A stretch of 64,000 nucleotides of DNA, taken from positions 1,202,527 through 1,266,526 of the forward strand of contig OX638294.1 of assembly GCA_951812325.1 (NCBI GenBank), in the 5' to 3' direction. The notes under the pieces were generated by a model. The model saw only the letters and a program-made list of their open reading frames with translations, did not search any database and was not told the origin of the DNA. Both the position numbers and the translations under genes were made by a program. Positions 25,823-34,058 of the stretch are shown piece by piece. The stretch's first letter is position 1. Every line of letters starts with the position of its first letter. Origin of the DNA: an uncultured Thermoanaerobaculia bacterium. GTDB lineage: Bacteria; Acidobacteriota; Thermoanaerobaculia; Multivoradales; Multivoraceae.

Positions 25823-27252
25823 GACGGTCTCTGCCGAGTCACCAGGCCCACGCTGCGGCAGCTGCCGTGCTGACCGCCCTGTCCACGCTGTCCGCGGTCG
25901 CGGCCGTTTACGCCGGCGACTGGCCGCAGTTCCGCGGTCCGACCGGGCAGGGACACGCACCCGACGGGGCGGTTCCGCTCACGTGGAGCGAAACGGAGAA
26001 CGTCGCGTGGAAGGCGCCGGTTCCGGGCCGGGGCTGGTCGTCGCCGGTGATCGCCGGCGGACTGGCGTGGCTCACGACCGCGGTCACTGACCGCGAAACC
26101 GGAACCTCGCTGCGACTGCTGGCCTACGACGCAGACACGGGAAACCTGGAGATGGACACCGAGGTCTTCGCCATCTCCGACAAGACGCTCCTGAACCAGA
26201 AGAACAGCTTCGCCTCGCCGACTCCGGCCATCGACCCGGACGGCGAGCGGGTCTACGTGCACTTCGGGGCCCAGGGCACGGCCGCGGTCGCCGCGGGCGG
26301 CGTCTCCACGGGCGGCACCCCCTCGGGCGGCGTCTCCTCGGGCGACGCCTCCTCGGGCGGCGTCTCCACGGGCGGCGCCCCGGCGGGCGGCACCCCCTCG
26401 GGCGGCGTCTCCACGGGCGGCGCCCCGGCGGGCGGCACCCCCTCGGGCGGCGCCGCCTCGGGCGAGGTTCTCTGGCGGACCCGCTTCTCCTACACCTCGC
26501 AGCACGGCAACGGCGGCTCGCCGATCCTTCACGACGGACTGCTCATCGTGAGCATCGACGGCTACGACACCGCCTTCCTGGCGGCCATGGACGCCGCAAC
26601 CGGGGAGGAGCGCTGGCGGTCGGTGCGGCCGAAGCCGATCTCGCAGGCCTACTCCACGCCGCTTGCGATCCGGGTCGGCGACACGGAGCAGATCGTGAAC
26701 GTCAGCGCGTTCCGGACCACAGCGCATGAACCGGCCACCGGTCGCGAGATCTGGCGGGTCGAGTACCCCGGCGGCTTCTCCAACGTCTCCCGGCCGGTCT
26801 ACGGCCACGGGCTCGTCTACCTGTCGACCGGCTTCAACGAGCCGGTCCTGCTCGCCGTCCGCCCGACCGGCGAGGGCAACGTGACGGAGTCGGAGATCGC
26901 CTGGCGGCGCCGCCGCGGCGCGCCGCTCACGGTGTCCCCCATCCTCGTCGGCGACGAGCTCTACACCGTAACCGACGCCGGCATCGCCACCTGCATCGAT
27001 GCCCTGACCGGCGCGATCCACTGGCAGCAGCGTCTCGGCGGCAACCACTCCGCTTCGCCGGTCCATGCCGGAGGCCGGATCTACTTCCAGAACGAAGAGG
27101 GAGTCACGACCGTCATCGCGCCGGGCAGGGAGTTCGAACAACTGGCCCGCAACGAACTCGACGGCGCCACCCTGGCCTCCATCGCGGTATCGGACGGCGC
27201 CTTCTTCATCCGCACCGGTACGCACCTGTACCGGATCGAGGAAGCGCCGTGA
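25819..27252 (+). CDS. Secreted PQQ-like beta-propeller protein with Gly-rich insertion
   Basis: A 477-aa exported protein with a signal peptide ending about residue 33 (AAVYAG). It starts with DWPQFRGPTGQG and has successive propeller repeats (LLAYDADTGNLEM, AMDAATGEERWRS, CIDALTGAIHWQQ, VHAGGRIYFQNEEGVTTVI). This is the pattern of the PQQ-binding-like repeat family common beside oxidoreductases, without catalytic residues. Residues about 160-214 are a pure Gly/Ser/Thr/Pro/Ala insertion encoded by a 15-bp minisatellite, placed in a loop after YVHFGAQGT. The ATG overlaps the tag stop. The 3' end including its stop codon is tandemly repeated downstream. Confidence 0.8.
   Translation: MRRSLPSHQAHAAAAAVLTALSTLSAVAAVYAGDWPQFRGPTGQGHAPDGAVPLTWSETENVAWKAPVPGRGWSSPVIAGGLAWLTTAVTDRETGTSLRLLAYDADTGNLEMDTEVFAISDKTLLNQKNSFASPTPAIDPDGERVYVHFGAQGTAAVAAGGVSTGGTPSGGVSSGDASSGGVSTGGAPAGGTPSGGVSTGGAPAGGTPSGGAASGEVLWRTRFSYTSQHGNGGSPILHDGLLIVSIDGYDTAFLAAMDAATGEERWRSVRPKPISQAYSTPLAIRVGDTEQIVNVSAFRTTAHEPATGREIWRVEYPGGFSNVSRPVYGHGLVYLSTGFNEPVLLAVRPTGEGNVTESEIAWRRRRGAPLTVSPILVGDELYTVTDAGIATCIDALTGAIHWQQRLGGNHSASPVHAGGRIYFQNEEGVTTVIAPGREFEQLARNELDGATLASIAVSDGAFFIRTGTHLYRIEEAP
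26296..26460. repeat. 15-bp in-frame minisatellite (11 units)
   Basis: Eleven units of GGCGGCnnCnCCnCG type encode pentapeptides such as GGVST, GGTPS, GGAPA and GGVSS inside the PQQ-like gene. Higher-order blocks of three units (GGVST-GGAPA-GGTPS) are themselves repeated, pointing to slippage or unequal exchange. Confidence 0.9.
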
Positions 27253-27522
27253 GCGGCGCCGCGGCCTTTGGTCGAGTACGGGTGAATCAGGCGCATCTGG
27301 TCACCGGATCCAAAGGGGAAGACTTCGAAGGAAGCGCCGTGAGCGGCGCCGCGGCCTTTGGTCGAGTGCGCGTGAATCAGGCGCATCTGGTCACCGGATC
27401 CAAGAGGGAGACTCAAAGGAAGCGCCGTGAGCGGCGCCGCGGCCTTTGGTCGAGTACGGGTGAATCAGGCGCATCTGGTCAACCGGATCCAAGGGGGGAC
27501 TTCGAAGGAGTCGTCGTGAGCG
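27241..27522. repeat. About 90-bp tandem repeat spanning a stop codon
   Basis: Three copies start at 27241, 27331 and 27419 (spacing 90 and 88 bp), plus a partial fourth near 27503. The first copy begins inside the last codons of the PQQ-like gene and contains its TGA (27250-27252). Each copy repeats GAAGCGCCGTGAGCGG and the GGTCGAGTACGGGTGAATC region. The array fills the gap to the next gene at 27568 and shows no gene. Confidence 0.9.
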
Positions 27523-27567
27523 GCTCGCGCGGGCGATAATCTCTTCTCACTCGGAACCGGGAACCCC

Positions 27568-29031
27568 ATGCCTCCCGTCTCAAACGGACGACATCATCTT
27601 TCGCGCGCCGCCGCGCTTGCGGCTGCGGCCGCGGCCGCGCTCTCGCTGGCGGCGCCCCGGCTGGACGCCCAGATCGACGACGCGGCCGGCCACTGGCAGG
27701 GTTCGATCGAGGCGCCGGGCCAGCCCCTCGTCGTCACGGTCGACCTGGAGGAGACCGACGGTGAATGGTCGGGAACGATCGACATCCCCGCCCAGGGCGC
27801 CGACGACCTGGCGCTCTCGGACGTTCGCGTCGACCTGGACAACGGCGCGGTCCGCTTCACGATCAGCGGAGTGCCCGGCGAGCCGACGTTCGAGGGCGCC
27901 CTCGCCGACGGCGAGATCACGGGAGAGTTCCGTCAGGGGGCGGCCCGGCTTCCGTTCAGGCTCGGGCGCGAGACGGTCGAGGTCGACACGCCCCTGCGGC
28001 CGCAGGAGCCCGAACCGCCCTTTCCCTACGAAGCCGAGGACGTCGAGTACGCGAACAGGGAGGTGACCATCGCCGGCACGCTGACCCTGCCGCCCGGCGA
28101 CGGCGAGGTCCCCGCCGCGCTGTTGATCAGCGGCAGCGGCGCGCTGAACCGCGATCTCGAACTCGCCGGCCACAAGCCGTTTCTCGTGCTCGCCGATCAT
28201 CTGACGCGGCTGGGCATCGCGGTGCTGCGGGTCGACGACCGCGGCGTCGGCGGTTCGACCGGCAGCACCTGGCAGTCGACATCCCGAGACAAGGCCGCCG
28301 ACGTTCTGGCCGGCGTGCAATTCTTGCGCGCACACGATCGGATCGACCCGGAACGGGTCGGCCTGATCGGCATCTCCGAGGGCGGCCTGGTCGCCCCGCT
28401 GGCGCTCAATCGGGTGCCCCCCGGCACCGTCGCGTTCGCGGTCCTGCTCGCCGGCCCGGGCGTCCCGGGTGGCGACCTGCTCCGCCAACAACTGCGGCGC
28501 ATCGCCGCCGCGAATGGCGCCACGGACGAGATGATCGAGAAAGCCGCGGCGCTGCAGGGCCGGGCGCTCGAGATCATTGGCTCCGGGATGCCCCCCGCTG
28601 AGGCCGAGGCGGCGTTGCGAGAGGTCGTCGTTGAGCAGTTGGCGGCTTCGCCCGAAACGGCGCAGTTGAGCGGCGAAGCGCTCGAATCGACCGTGACGGC
28701 CGCCGTGGAATCGAACCTGAGCCCGTGGTTTCGGTTCTTCATCCGCTACGACCCGGCGCCCGCGCTCGGTGGCCTCGCCGTCCCGACCCTGGCCCTGTTC
28801 GGCGGCAAGGACACGCAGGTCGACGCGGACCAGAACCAGTCCGCGATGGAGGCCGCTTTTGCCGGCGCCAGCAACACGGACATCACGGTACGGCGCTTCC
28901 CCCGGATGAACCACCTGTTCCAGACCGCCGACACCGGCTCGCCCGCCGAGTACGCCCGGATCGAGGAGACGATGGCGCCCGAAGTCCTCGACCTGATCGG
29001 AAGCTGGATCGTCGAGCGGTTCGTCGACTGA
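27568..29031 (+). CDS. Secreted alpha/beta hydrolase (esterase or peptidase-like)
   Basis: A 487-aa exported enzyme. The signal peptide is Ala-rich and ends near DAQ (about residue 35). Residues about 40-150 form a small beta-rich domain (GHWQGSIEAPGQPLVVTVDL...), found in similar secreted hydrolases. The catalytic domain has the nucleophile elbow GISEGG, near residue 269, an Asp in LFGGKDTQVDA and a His in RMNHLF, giving a complete Ser-His-Asp triad. Relatives are annotated as alpha/beta hydrolases or dienelactone-hydrolase-like esterases; the substrate is unknown. The ATG at 27568 follows the tandem repeat. Its own 3' end is duplicated just downstream. Confidence 0.85.
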   Translation: MPPVSNGRHHLSRAAALAAAAAAALSLAAPRLDAQIDDAAGHWQGSIEAPGQPLVVTVDLEETDGEWSGTIDIPAQGADDLALSDVRVDLDNGAVRFTISGVPGEPTFEGALADGEITGEFRQGAARLPFRLGRETVEVDTPLRPQEPEPPFPYEAEDVEYANREVTIAGTLTLPPGDGEVPAALLISGSGALNRDLELAGHKPFLVLADHLTRLGIAVLRVDDRGVGGSTGSTWQSTSRDKAADVLAGVQFLRAHDRIDPERVGLIGISEGGLVAPLALNRVPPGTVAFAVLLAGPGVPGGDLLRQQLRRIAAANGATDEMIEKAAALQGRALEIIGSGMPPAEAEAALREVVVEQLAASPETAQLSGEALESTVTAAVESNLSPWFRFFIRYDPAPALGGLAVPTLALFGGKDTQVDADQNQSAMEAAFAGASNTDITVRRFPRMNHLFQTADTGSPAEYARIEETMAPEVLDLIGSWIVERFVD

Positions 29032-29118
29032 AACGCCGAGCCCTGCTTTCAGACCGCCGCGCCGTCCACGGATCCAGCGCGGGATCGTCGAGCGGTTCGT
29101 CGACTGAAACGCCGAGCC
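29006..29118. repeat. 37-bp duplication carrying a stop codon, 76 bp apart
   Basis: The last eight codons, TGA and following bases of the hydrolase gene (29006-29042) are repeated exactly at 29082-29118. The 39-bp segment between them is unique. Confidence 0.9.
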
Positions 29119-29254
29119 GTTCGATTAGACTCCGTCCGGCGGCGGGGAAGGCCGGCCTTGGCCGAACGACGACAGGAACGGTCCAGACGCCCAAGGATCA
29201 CCTGCCTGGACCGTGGAACCGGCCGCTTGCCGTGACGAAGGAGGAGAAGGCCAC

Positions 29255-29677
29255 TTGCTGACACGAGAAGAAATGTCGAGCGCTTTCGCGAAATGGGGAG
29301 CTGCCTGGAACAAGCACGACCTCGACGGCGTGATGGATCTGTTTCACGACGAGATCTACTTCGAGAACTGGACCGGAGGCTGGGTCAGGGGCAAGGAGAA
29401 GCTGCGTCAGGCCTGGGCGCCCTGGTTTGCCAATCACGGAGACTTCCGGTTCACGGACGAAGAGACCTTCATCGACGAGATCGAACAGAAGATGCTCTAC
29501 CGTTGGCAGCTCGATTCGCCCTCGTTCGAGAAGGGCCAGGAAGACAAACACGAAGCCCGGCGCGGCCTCGATGTCCTGCACTTCAAGGACGGCAAGATCA
29601 TTCAGAAGCTCACCTACTCCAAGACCACACTCGAACTGAACGGGGAACGGGTGCGTCTGACGACGCGTGAAGCCTAA
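29255..29677 (+). CDS. SnoaL-like/NTF2-fold protein
   Basis: A 140-aa protein of the nuclear-transport-factor-2-like (SnoaL) fold: an N-terminal helix with FAKWGAAWNKHDLDGVMDLF, the strand HDEIYFENWTGGWVRGKEKL, and the later strands RRGLDVLHFKDGKIIQKLTY. Such proteins are small cyclases, isomerases or binding proteins. The start is probably TTG 29255 behind the GGAGGAG site at 29240; the ATG at 29273 is too far from it. Its 3' end abuts the ferredoxin gene, and the two may be cotranscribed as part of a redox or ring-modifying pathway. That link is inference. Confidence 0.75.
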   Translation: MLTREEMSSAFAKWGAAWNKHDLDGVMDLFHDEIYFENWTGGWVRGKEKLRQAWAPWFANHGDFRFTDEETFIDEIEQKMLYRWQLDSPSFEKGQEDKHEARRGLDVLHFKDGKIIQKLTYSKTTLELNGERVRLTTREA

Positions 29678-29684
29678 GGTCCGG

Positions 29685-30005
29685 ATGCCCAGGATCACCT
29701 ACATCGCCCAGGACGGCAGCTCGCGCGTGGTCGAGGCGCCGGTGGGGCACACCGTGATGGAAGGCGCGCTGGACAATGACGTGGACGGCATCGTCGCCGC
29801 CTGCGGTGGCGCCTGTTCCTGCAGTACCTGCCACGTCTACGTCGACGAGGCCTGGGTCGAGGCCGTCGGCCCGCGTCACGCCGAGGAGGACTTCGTCCTG
29901 GAGCAGGGCATCGACGTCCGGCCCAACAGCCGCCTGAGCTGCCAGATCGACGTGACCGAGGCCCTCGACGGCCTCGTCGTCCACTTGCCCGCCGAACAGG
30001 CCTAG
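29685..30005 (+). CDS. 2Fe-2S ferredoxin, adrenodoxin type
   Basis: A 106-aa plant/vertebrate-type [2Fe-2S] ferredoxin. Cluster ligands are in ACGGACSCSTCHVYV (Cys spacing C-x5-C-x2-C), with the fourth Cys in SRLSCQI. The pattern is that of the adrenodoxin/putidaredoxin group, which feeds electrons to P450 or Rieske-type oxygenases or supports Fe-S assembly. It begins 8 bp after the preceding stop and ends 48 bp before the MBL-fold gene. The partner reductase and oxygenase are not in the window. Confidence 0.92.
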   Translation: MPRITYIAQDGSSRVVEAPVGHTVMEGALDNDVDGIVAACGGACSCSTCHVYVDEAWVEAVGPRHAEEDFVLEQGIDVRPNSRLSCQIDVTEALDGLVVHLPAEQA

Positions 30006-30052
30006 CAGCCCCGGCCAAGCCCATCGACTTGATCCGACGGAGACAACACGCC

Positions 30053-30721
30053 ATGAGCCTCGAACTCACCTTTCTCGGTCACTCCGGTTTCCTGTTCCGC
30101 TCGGGTGACCACACTCTGGCGGTCGACCCCTTCCTCACCGGCAACCCGGTGGCCACGATCGGCGCCGGCGACGTCGAGTGCGGAACGATCGCCCTGACGC
30201 ACGGTCACTCGGATCACTTCGGCGACACGCTGGCCATCGCCCAGGCCAACGACGCCAACGTGATCGCCGCGTTCGAGATGTGCAACTACCTGCAGGAGCA
30301 GGGCCACGACAACGTGAATCCCGGCAACCCGGGCGGCAGGATCGACACGGAGTTCGGCTGGGTCGCGTTCACCCACGCCTTCCATTCGTCTTCCTGGGAG
30401 GGTCGCTACATGGGCATGCCCTGCGGCCTGGTCGTCCACATGGGCGGCAGGACCGTCTACCACTGCGGCGACACCGGCCTGTTCGGCGACATGAAGCTGA
30501 TCGGCGAGATCTACCGGCCCGACGCCGCCTGCGTCCCGATCGGCGACCGCTTCACGATGGGCCCGGAGCTCGCCACCCGGGCGGCCGAGATGATCGGCGC
30601 ACCGGTCGCGATCCCGATCCACTACGGGACCTGGCCGCCGATCGCGCAGGACCCGGCGGACTTCGCGCCCGCGGGCGTCGAAGTCAAGGTGTTGGCGCCG
30701 GGCGATACGCTGGCCGTCTGA
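30053..30721 (+). CDS. Metal-dependent hydrolase, UPF0173 family
   Basis: A 222-aa metallo-beta-lactamase-fold protein of the UPF0173 (YtkL-like) family. LTFLGHSGFLFRSG starts the fold, the metal motif LTHGHSDHFGD is at about residue 50, and YHCGDTGLFGDMKLI and IPIHYGTWPPI follow. Length and motif order match the family closely. ATG 30053 follows a CGGAGACAAC leader; the short upstream extension is rejected. The physiological substrate of the family is not established. Confidence 0.9.
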   Translation: MSLELTFLGHSGFLFRSGDHTLAVDPFLTGNPVATIGAGDVECGTIALTHGHSDHFGDTLAIAQANDANVIAAFEMCNYLQEQGHDNVNPGNPGGRIDTEFGWVAFTHAFHSSSWEGRYMGMPCGLVVHMGGRTVYHCGDTGLFGDMKLIGEIYRPDAACVPIGDRFTMGPELATRAAEMIGAPVAIPIHYGTWPPIAQDPADFAPAGVEVKVLAPGDTLAV

Positions 30722-30808
30722 CGGCGCCCGCCGGAATCCGCCGGATCGTGTGACCGCGACCCGGCCGCAACAAGCGCCACATGGCGCCGTAACAGGACCC
30801 TGACAACC

Positions 30809-31663
30809 ATGCTTCTGTTCGACCATGTCAGCAAGTCCTTTGGCGACCTGCGCGCGGTCGACGACCTGTCGTTCGAGCTCGAGGCCGGCGAGGTGTTCGG
30901 CCTGCTGGGACCGAACGGCGCCGGCAAGACGACCGCGATCAACATGGCGGTCGGCCTGCTCGAACCGGACGAGGGCGTGGTCCGCTTTGCGGGCGAGACG
31001 TTCGACCGGGATCCGCGCGAGGCGGAGAATCGACAGGCGCTCGGCCTGGCGCCCCAGTCGATCGCGCTCTACGAGGAGATGAGCTCCGCCGACAATCTGC
31101 GCTTCTTCGGCCGGTTGCACGGACTCAAAGGACCCGACCTGGAAGAGCGGGTCGCCGCCTGTCTCGACTTTGCCGATCTGACGGACGTCAGGAAGAAGTC
31201 GGTTTCCAAGTACTCCGGCGGCATGAAGCGCCGCCTGAACCTGGCGGTCGCGATCATCCACGATCCGGATCTCGTGCTGCTCGACGAGCCGACGGTCGGC
31301 GTCGATCCGCAGTCGCGAAACGCCATCTTCGACCGGGTCGAGCAGCTTCGCGACGATGGCAAGCAGATCGTCTACACGACCCACTACATGGAAGAGGCGC
31401 AGCGCCTCTGCGACCGGGTGGCGATCATGGACCGGGGTCGGCTGATGGCGCTCGACACGGTGCGGGCGCTGATCGAGGCGTACGGCGGTCCCGGCAAACT
31501 CGCCGTCCGGACCGGCGACAAAGAGAGCATCCATGACACGACCGATCCCCTGGGAACGCTGGCGCAACTCCAGGAGCGGGAAACCGTCGAGCACTTCCAG
31601 TACCGGCCGCCGGACCTGGAAACCGTGTTTCTCAACCTCACCGGCCGCGCACTGCGCGACTGA
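30809..31663 (+). CDS. ABC transporter ATP-binding protein (ABC-2 type exporter)
   Basis: A 284-aa ATPase with Walker A GPNGAGKTT near residue 37, the Q-loop in LAPQS, an ABC signature variant KYSGGMKRRLNLA, Walker B DLVLLDEPTVGVD and the switch His in YTTHYMEE. It has the CcmA/DrrA-like C-terminal tail (residues about 225-284). It is followed after 27 bp by its membrane partner, and the pair forms a drug- or polymer-export type ABC-2 system in the inner membrane. Substrate unknown. Confidence 0.93.
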   Translation: MLLFDHVSKSFGDLRAVDDLSFELEAGEVFGLLGPNGAGKTTAINMAVGLLEPDEGVVRFAGETFDRDPREAENRQALGLAPQSIALYEEMSSADNLRFFGRLHGLKGPDLEERVAACLDFADLTDVRKKSVSKYSGGMKRRLNLAVAIIHDPDLVLLDEPTVGVDPQSRNAIFDRVEQLRDDGKQIVYTTHYMEEAQRLCDRVAIMDRGRLMALDTVRALIEAYGGPGKLAVRTGDKESIHDTTDPLGTLAQLQERETVEHFQYRPPDLETVFLNLTGRALRD

Positions 31664-31690
31664 CAGCCATCGGCCCGCCAGGAGAACCGC

Positions 31691-32974
31691 GTGAGCAAGA
31701 TCGTCGCGATGGCTGCGAAGGACATCTGGATCCTCTTCCGGGACAAGCTGGGCTTCTTCTTCACGGTCTTCTTCCCGCTGATGATGGCGATCTTCTTCGG
31801 GGCGATGTTCGCGAACCTGAGCCGGGGGCCGGCGAACATCCCCGTCGCCCTCGTCGACGAGGACCGGACCGCCGGTTCCGAGCGCTTCGTCACCAGGCTC
31901 GAAGCCGCCGGCGGGCTCGAACTCGAGCAGCTCCCGCGCGAGCAGGCCCTTGAGCAGGTGCGCCGTGGCCAGACCGCAGTGATGGTCACCCTGAGTCCGG
32001 GGTTCGGGGCCGCGATGGACAATCCCTTTCAGACGACTCCGCGCGTCGAGCTGGCAGTGGATCCGACTCAGTTCGCCGCCGCGGGCATGACCCGCGGCAT
32101 CCTGCTCGAGACGGCCGGGGCCGAACTGCAAGCGTTGATGGCCGACTCCGCGCGCATCCAGGCGACCAACGACCGGAACCGCCGCCTGATCGAGCAGTTC
32201 ACCCCTCCCTCGGCCGCCCGTGACGACTTCCTGACCTTCATCGAACTGTCGTCCCGCGTGTCGACGCTGGTCGAACAGCTCGGCCTGGACGGCAATGCGA
32301 CCAACGCCGTCACCGGCGGGTTCGGCCCCCCACTCGAGATCGGACAGACCGAGGTCCAGGCGGAGCGCCGCGGACCGACCAACTCCTATGCCAGCTCCTT
32401 TCCCCAGGCGATGCTCTGGGTCCTGATCGGCGGTTCCGTGTCCTTCAGCATGTCGATCGCGATCGAACGCAGCCGCGGTACGCTCATGCGACTCCTAGTA
32501 TCCCCGATCACGACCCGTCACCTGTTGGCCGCCAAGGGCCTGGCCTGCCTGACCACGACCCTGGTGACCAGCACGGCCCTGATCACGCTCGGAATCACCG
32601 TGTTCCGCGTGAAGCCCACGTCCTACCCCTTGCTGGCACTGGCCCTGCTCTGCGCTTCGATCTGCTTCTGCGGCATCATGATGGCCTTGAGCGTGATCGG
32701 CAAGACGGAGCAGGCGGCGGCGGGAGTCGGTTGGGGTCTCGCGCTGCCGTTCTCCATGCTCGGCGGCGGCATGGTGCCGCTCTTCCTGATGCCGGAGTGG
32801 ATGCAGCGCCTCGGCAACATCAGTCCGATGAAGTGGACGTTGATGGCCTACGAGGGGGCGATCTGGCGCGGGTTCACGTTGACCGAGATGCTGCTGCCGT
32901 GCGCCGTCCTGCTGACGATCGGAGTCGTCGCCTTTGCCATCGGCGCCAGGAACCTCCGTTGGCACACGGGTTGA
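31691..32974 (+). CDS. ABC-2 type transporter permease
   Basis: A 427-aa membrane protein. One transmembrane segment near the N-terminus (GFFFTVFFPLMMAIFFGAMF) is followed by a large extracytoplasmic domain (about residues 45-230) that includes PRVELAVDPTQFAAAGM. A C-terminal group of about five segments starts at MLWVLIGGSVSFSMSIAIE and includes RGTLMRLLVSPITTRHLLAAK. This YhgE/ABC-2 (NatB-like) architecture pairs with the ATPase just upstream. The start is GTG 31691. It ends 4 bp before the probable start of the sugar kinase gene. Confidence 0.9.
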   Translation: MSKIVAMAAKDIWILFRDKLGFFFTVFFPLMMAIFFGAMFANLSRGPANIPVALVDEDRTAGSERFVTRLEAAGGLELEQLPREQALEQVRRGQTAVMVTLSPGFGAAMDNPFQTTPRVELAVDPTQFAAAGMTRGILLETAGAELQALMADSARIQATNDRNRRLIEQFTPPSAARDDFLTFIELSSRVSTLVEQLGLDGNATNAVTGGFGPPLEIGQTEVQAERRGPTNSYASSFPQAMLWVLIGGSVSFSMSIAIERSRGTLMRLLVSPITTRHLLAAKGLACLTTTLVTSTALITLGITVFRVKPTSYPLLALALLCASICFCGIMMALSVIGKTEQAAAGVGWGLALPFSMLGGGMVPLFLMPEWMQRLGNISPMKWTLMAYEGAIWRGFTLTEMLLPCAVLLTIGVVAFAIGARNLRWHTG

Positions 32975-32978
32975 CCGC

Positions 32979-33914
32979 TTGAAGGGCCCCCTGCTCGTCA
33001 TCGGCTCGGTCAATCACGACCTGATCTTCCGGCATCGGCGCCTGCCCCGACAGGGCGAGACGATCGCCGGCGCGGAGTTGTTCGAGTCCTGCGGCGGCAA
33101 GGGCGCGAACCAGGCAGTGGCGGCTGTGCGTTGCCGCGGCGGGCTCGGCGACGGTGAGATCGCCGTCCGCTTCGCCGGCGCGGTCGGCAGCGACGCCAAC
33201 GGCGCCGTCCAACGCGCGGCGTTCGCCGAGGACGACCTGGACACCGAACACCTGCAGGTCCTGGACGACATCCACACCGGCCTGTCCGCGGTCTGGGTCG
33301 AGGCCGGTACCGGCGACAACCGGATCATGAACTCTCCCGGCGCGAACTCCCGTCTGACCGCGGACGCGCTGGCTTCGGCGCCGGTGGAAGATGCAGGGTT
33401 ACTCCTGATCCAGAACGAGACGCCGGCCGACGGAGTGCGCAGCACAGTCCAGCGAGCCGCCGACGCCGGCGTGCCGGTGATCTGGAACCCGGCGCCCATC
33501 GACGAGCGGAACGACCCCGGTCTCGATCCGGAGCGGATCGCGTGGGTGACTCCGAACGAGGTCGAGTGCGGGGTCCTGCTGGGCCGGGCCGGCGAGCGGA
33601 TCGATGCCGGCAACGCCGCCGACGCGGCGATGGACCTGCTCGCGATGGGCTACGGCGGCGCTGCCCTGACCCTCGGCCCGGCGGGCGTCTTGCTGGCCGA
33701 AGCAGGATCGACGCCGACCCTGGTTCCCGCGCCCGAAGTGGAAGCCGTCGACACGACCGGCGCCGGCGACGCCTTCAACGGCGCCTTCGCCGCCGCCCTG
33801 CTCGCGTCCGCCGGCAACACGGCCGATCCCCGTCGGGCCGTCCTGTTCGGCGTCCGCTACGCCAGCGATTCCGTGACCCGGCACGGTACGCAAACGTCCT
33901 TCGCCCGCTGGTAG
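32979..33914 (+). CDS. PfkB-family carbohydrate kinase (ribokinase-like)
   Basis: A 311-aa sugar kinase. GPLLVIGSVNHDLIF and CGGKGANQAVAAVR are the N-terminal ribokinase signature, PVIWNPAPID and WVTPNEVECGVLLG follow, and the C-terminal motif DTTGAGDAFNGAFA holds the catalytic Asp and anion hole. It probably phosphorylates ribose or a similar pentose with ATP. The start is taken at TTG 32979, next to the permease stop; no better start gives the conserved N-terminus. Its last 30 codons plus the start of the next gene are tandemly duplicated. Confidence 0.88.
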   Translation: MKGPLLVIGSVNHDLIFRHRRLPRQGETIAGAELFESCGGKGANQAVAAVRCRGGLGDGEIAVRFAGAVGSDANGAVQRAAFAEDDLDTEHLQVLDDIHTGLSAVWVEAGTGDNRIMNSPGANSRLTADALASAPVEDAGLLLIQNETPADGVRSTVQRAADAGVPVIWNPAPIDERNDPGLDPERIAWVTPNEVECGVLLGRAGERIDAGNAADAAMDLLAMGYGGAALTLGPAGVLLAEAGSTPTLVPAPEVEAVDTTGAGDAFNGAFAAALLASAGNTADPRRAVLFGVRYASDSVTRHGTQTSFARW

Positions 33915-34058
33915 CGTCAACCGGTGGCCAACCGCTCCGCCGATCCCCGTCGGGCCACCCTGTTCGGCGTCCGCTACGCCAGCGATTCCGTGACCCGGCA
34001 CGGTACGCAAACGTCCTTCGCCCGCTGGTAGCGTCAACCGGTGGCCAACCGCTCCGCC
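33822..34058. repeat. 117-bp tandem duplication across the kinase/aminotransferase junction
   Basis: Two head-to-tail copies (33822-33938 and 33939 to about 34058) each contain the kinase C-terminal codons, its TAG stop and the GTGGCCAACCGCTCCGCC start of the following gene. The unit is 39 codons long, so the first GTG (33924) opens a 36-codon frame reading VANRSADPRRATLFG and ending in the kinase tail SFARW and TAG at 34029-34031. Confidence 0.92.
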
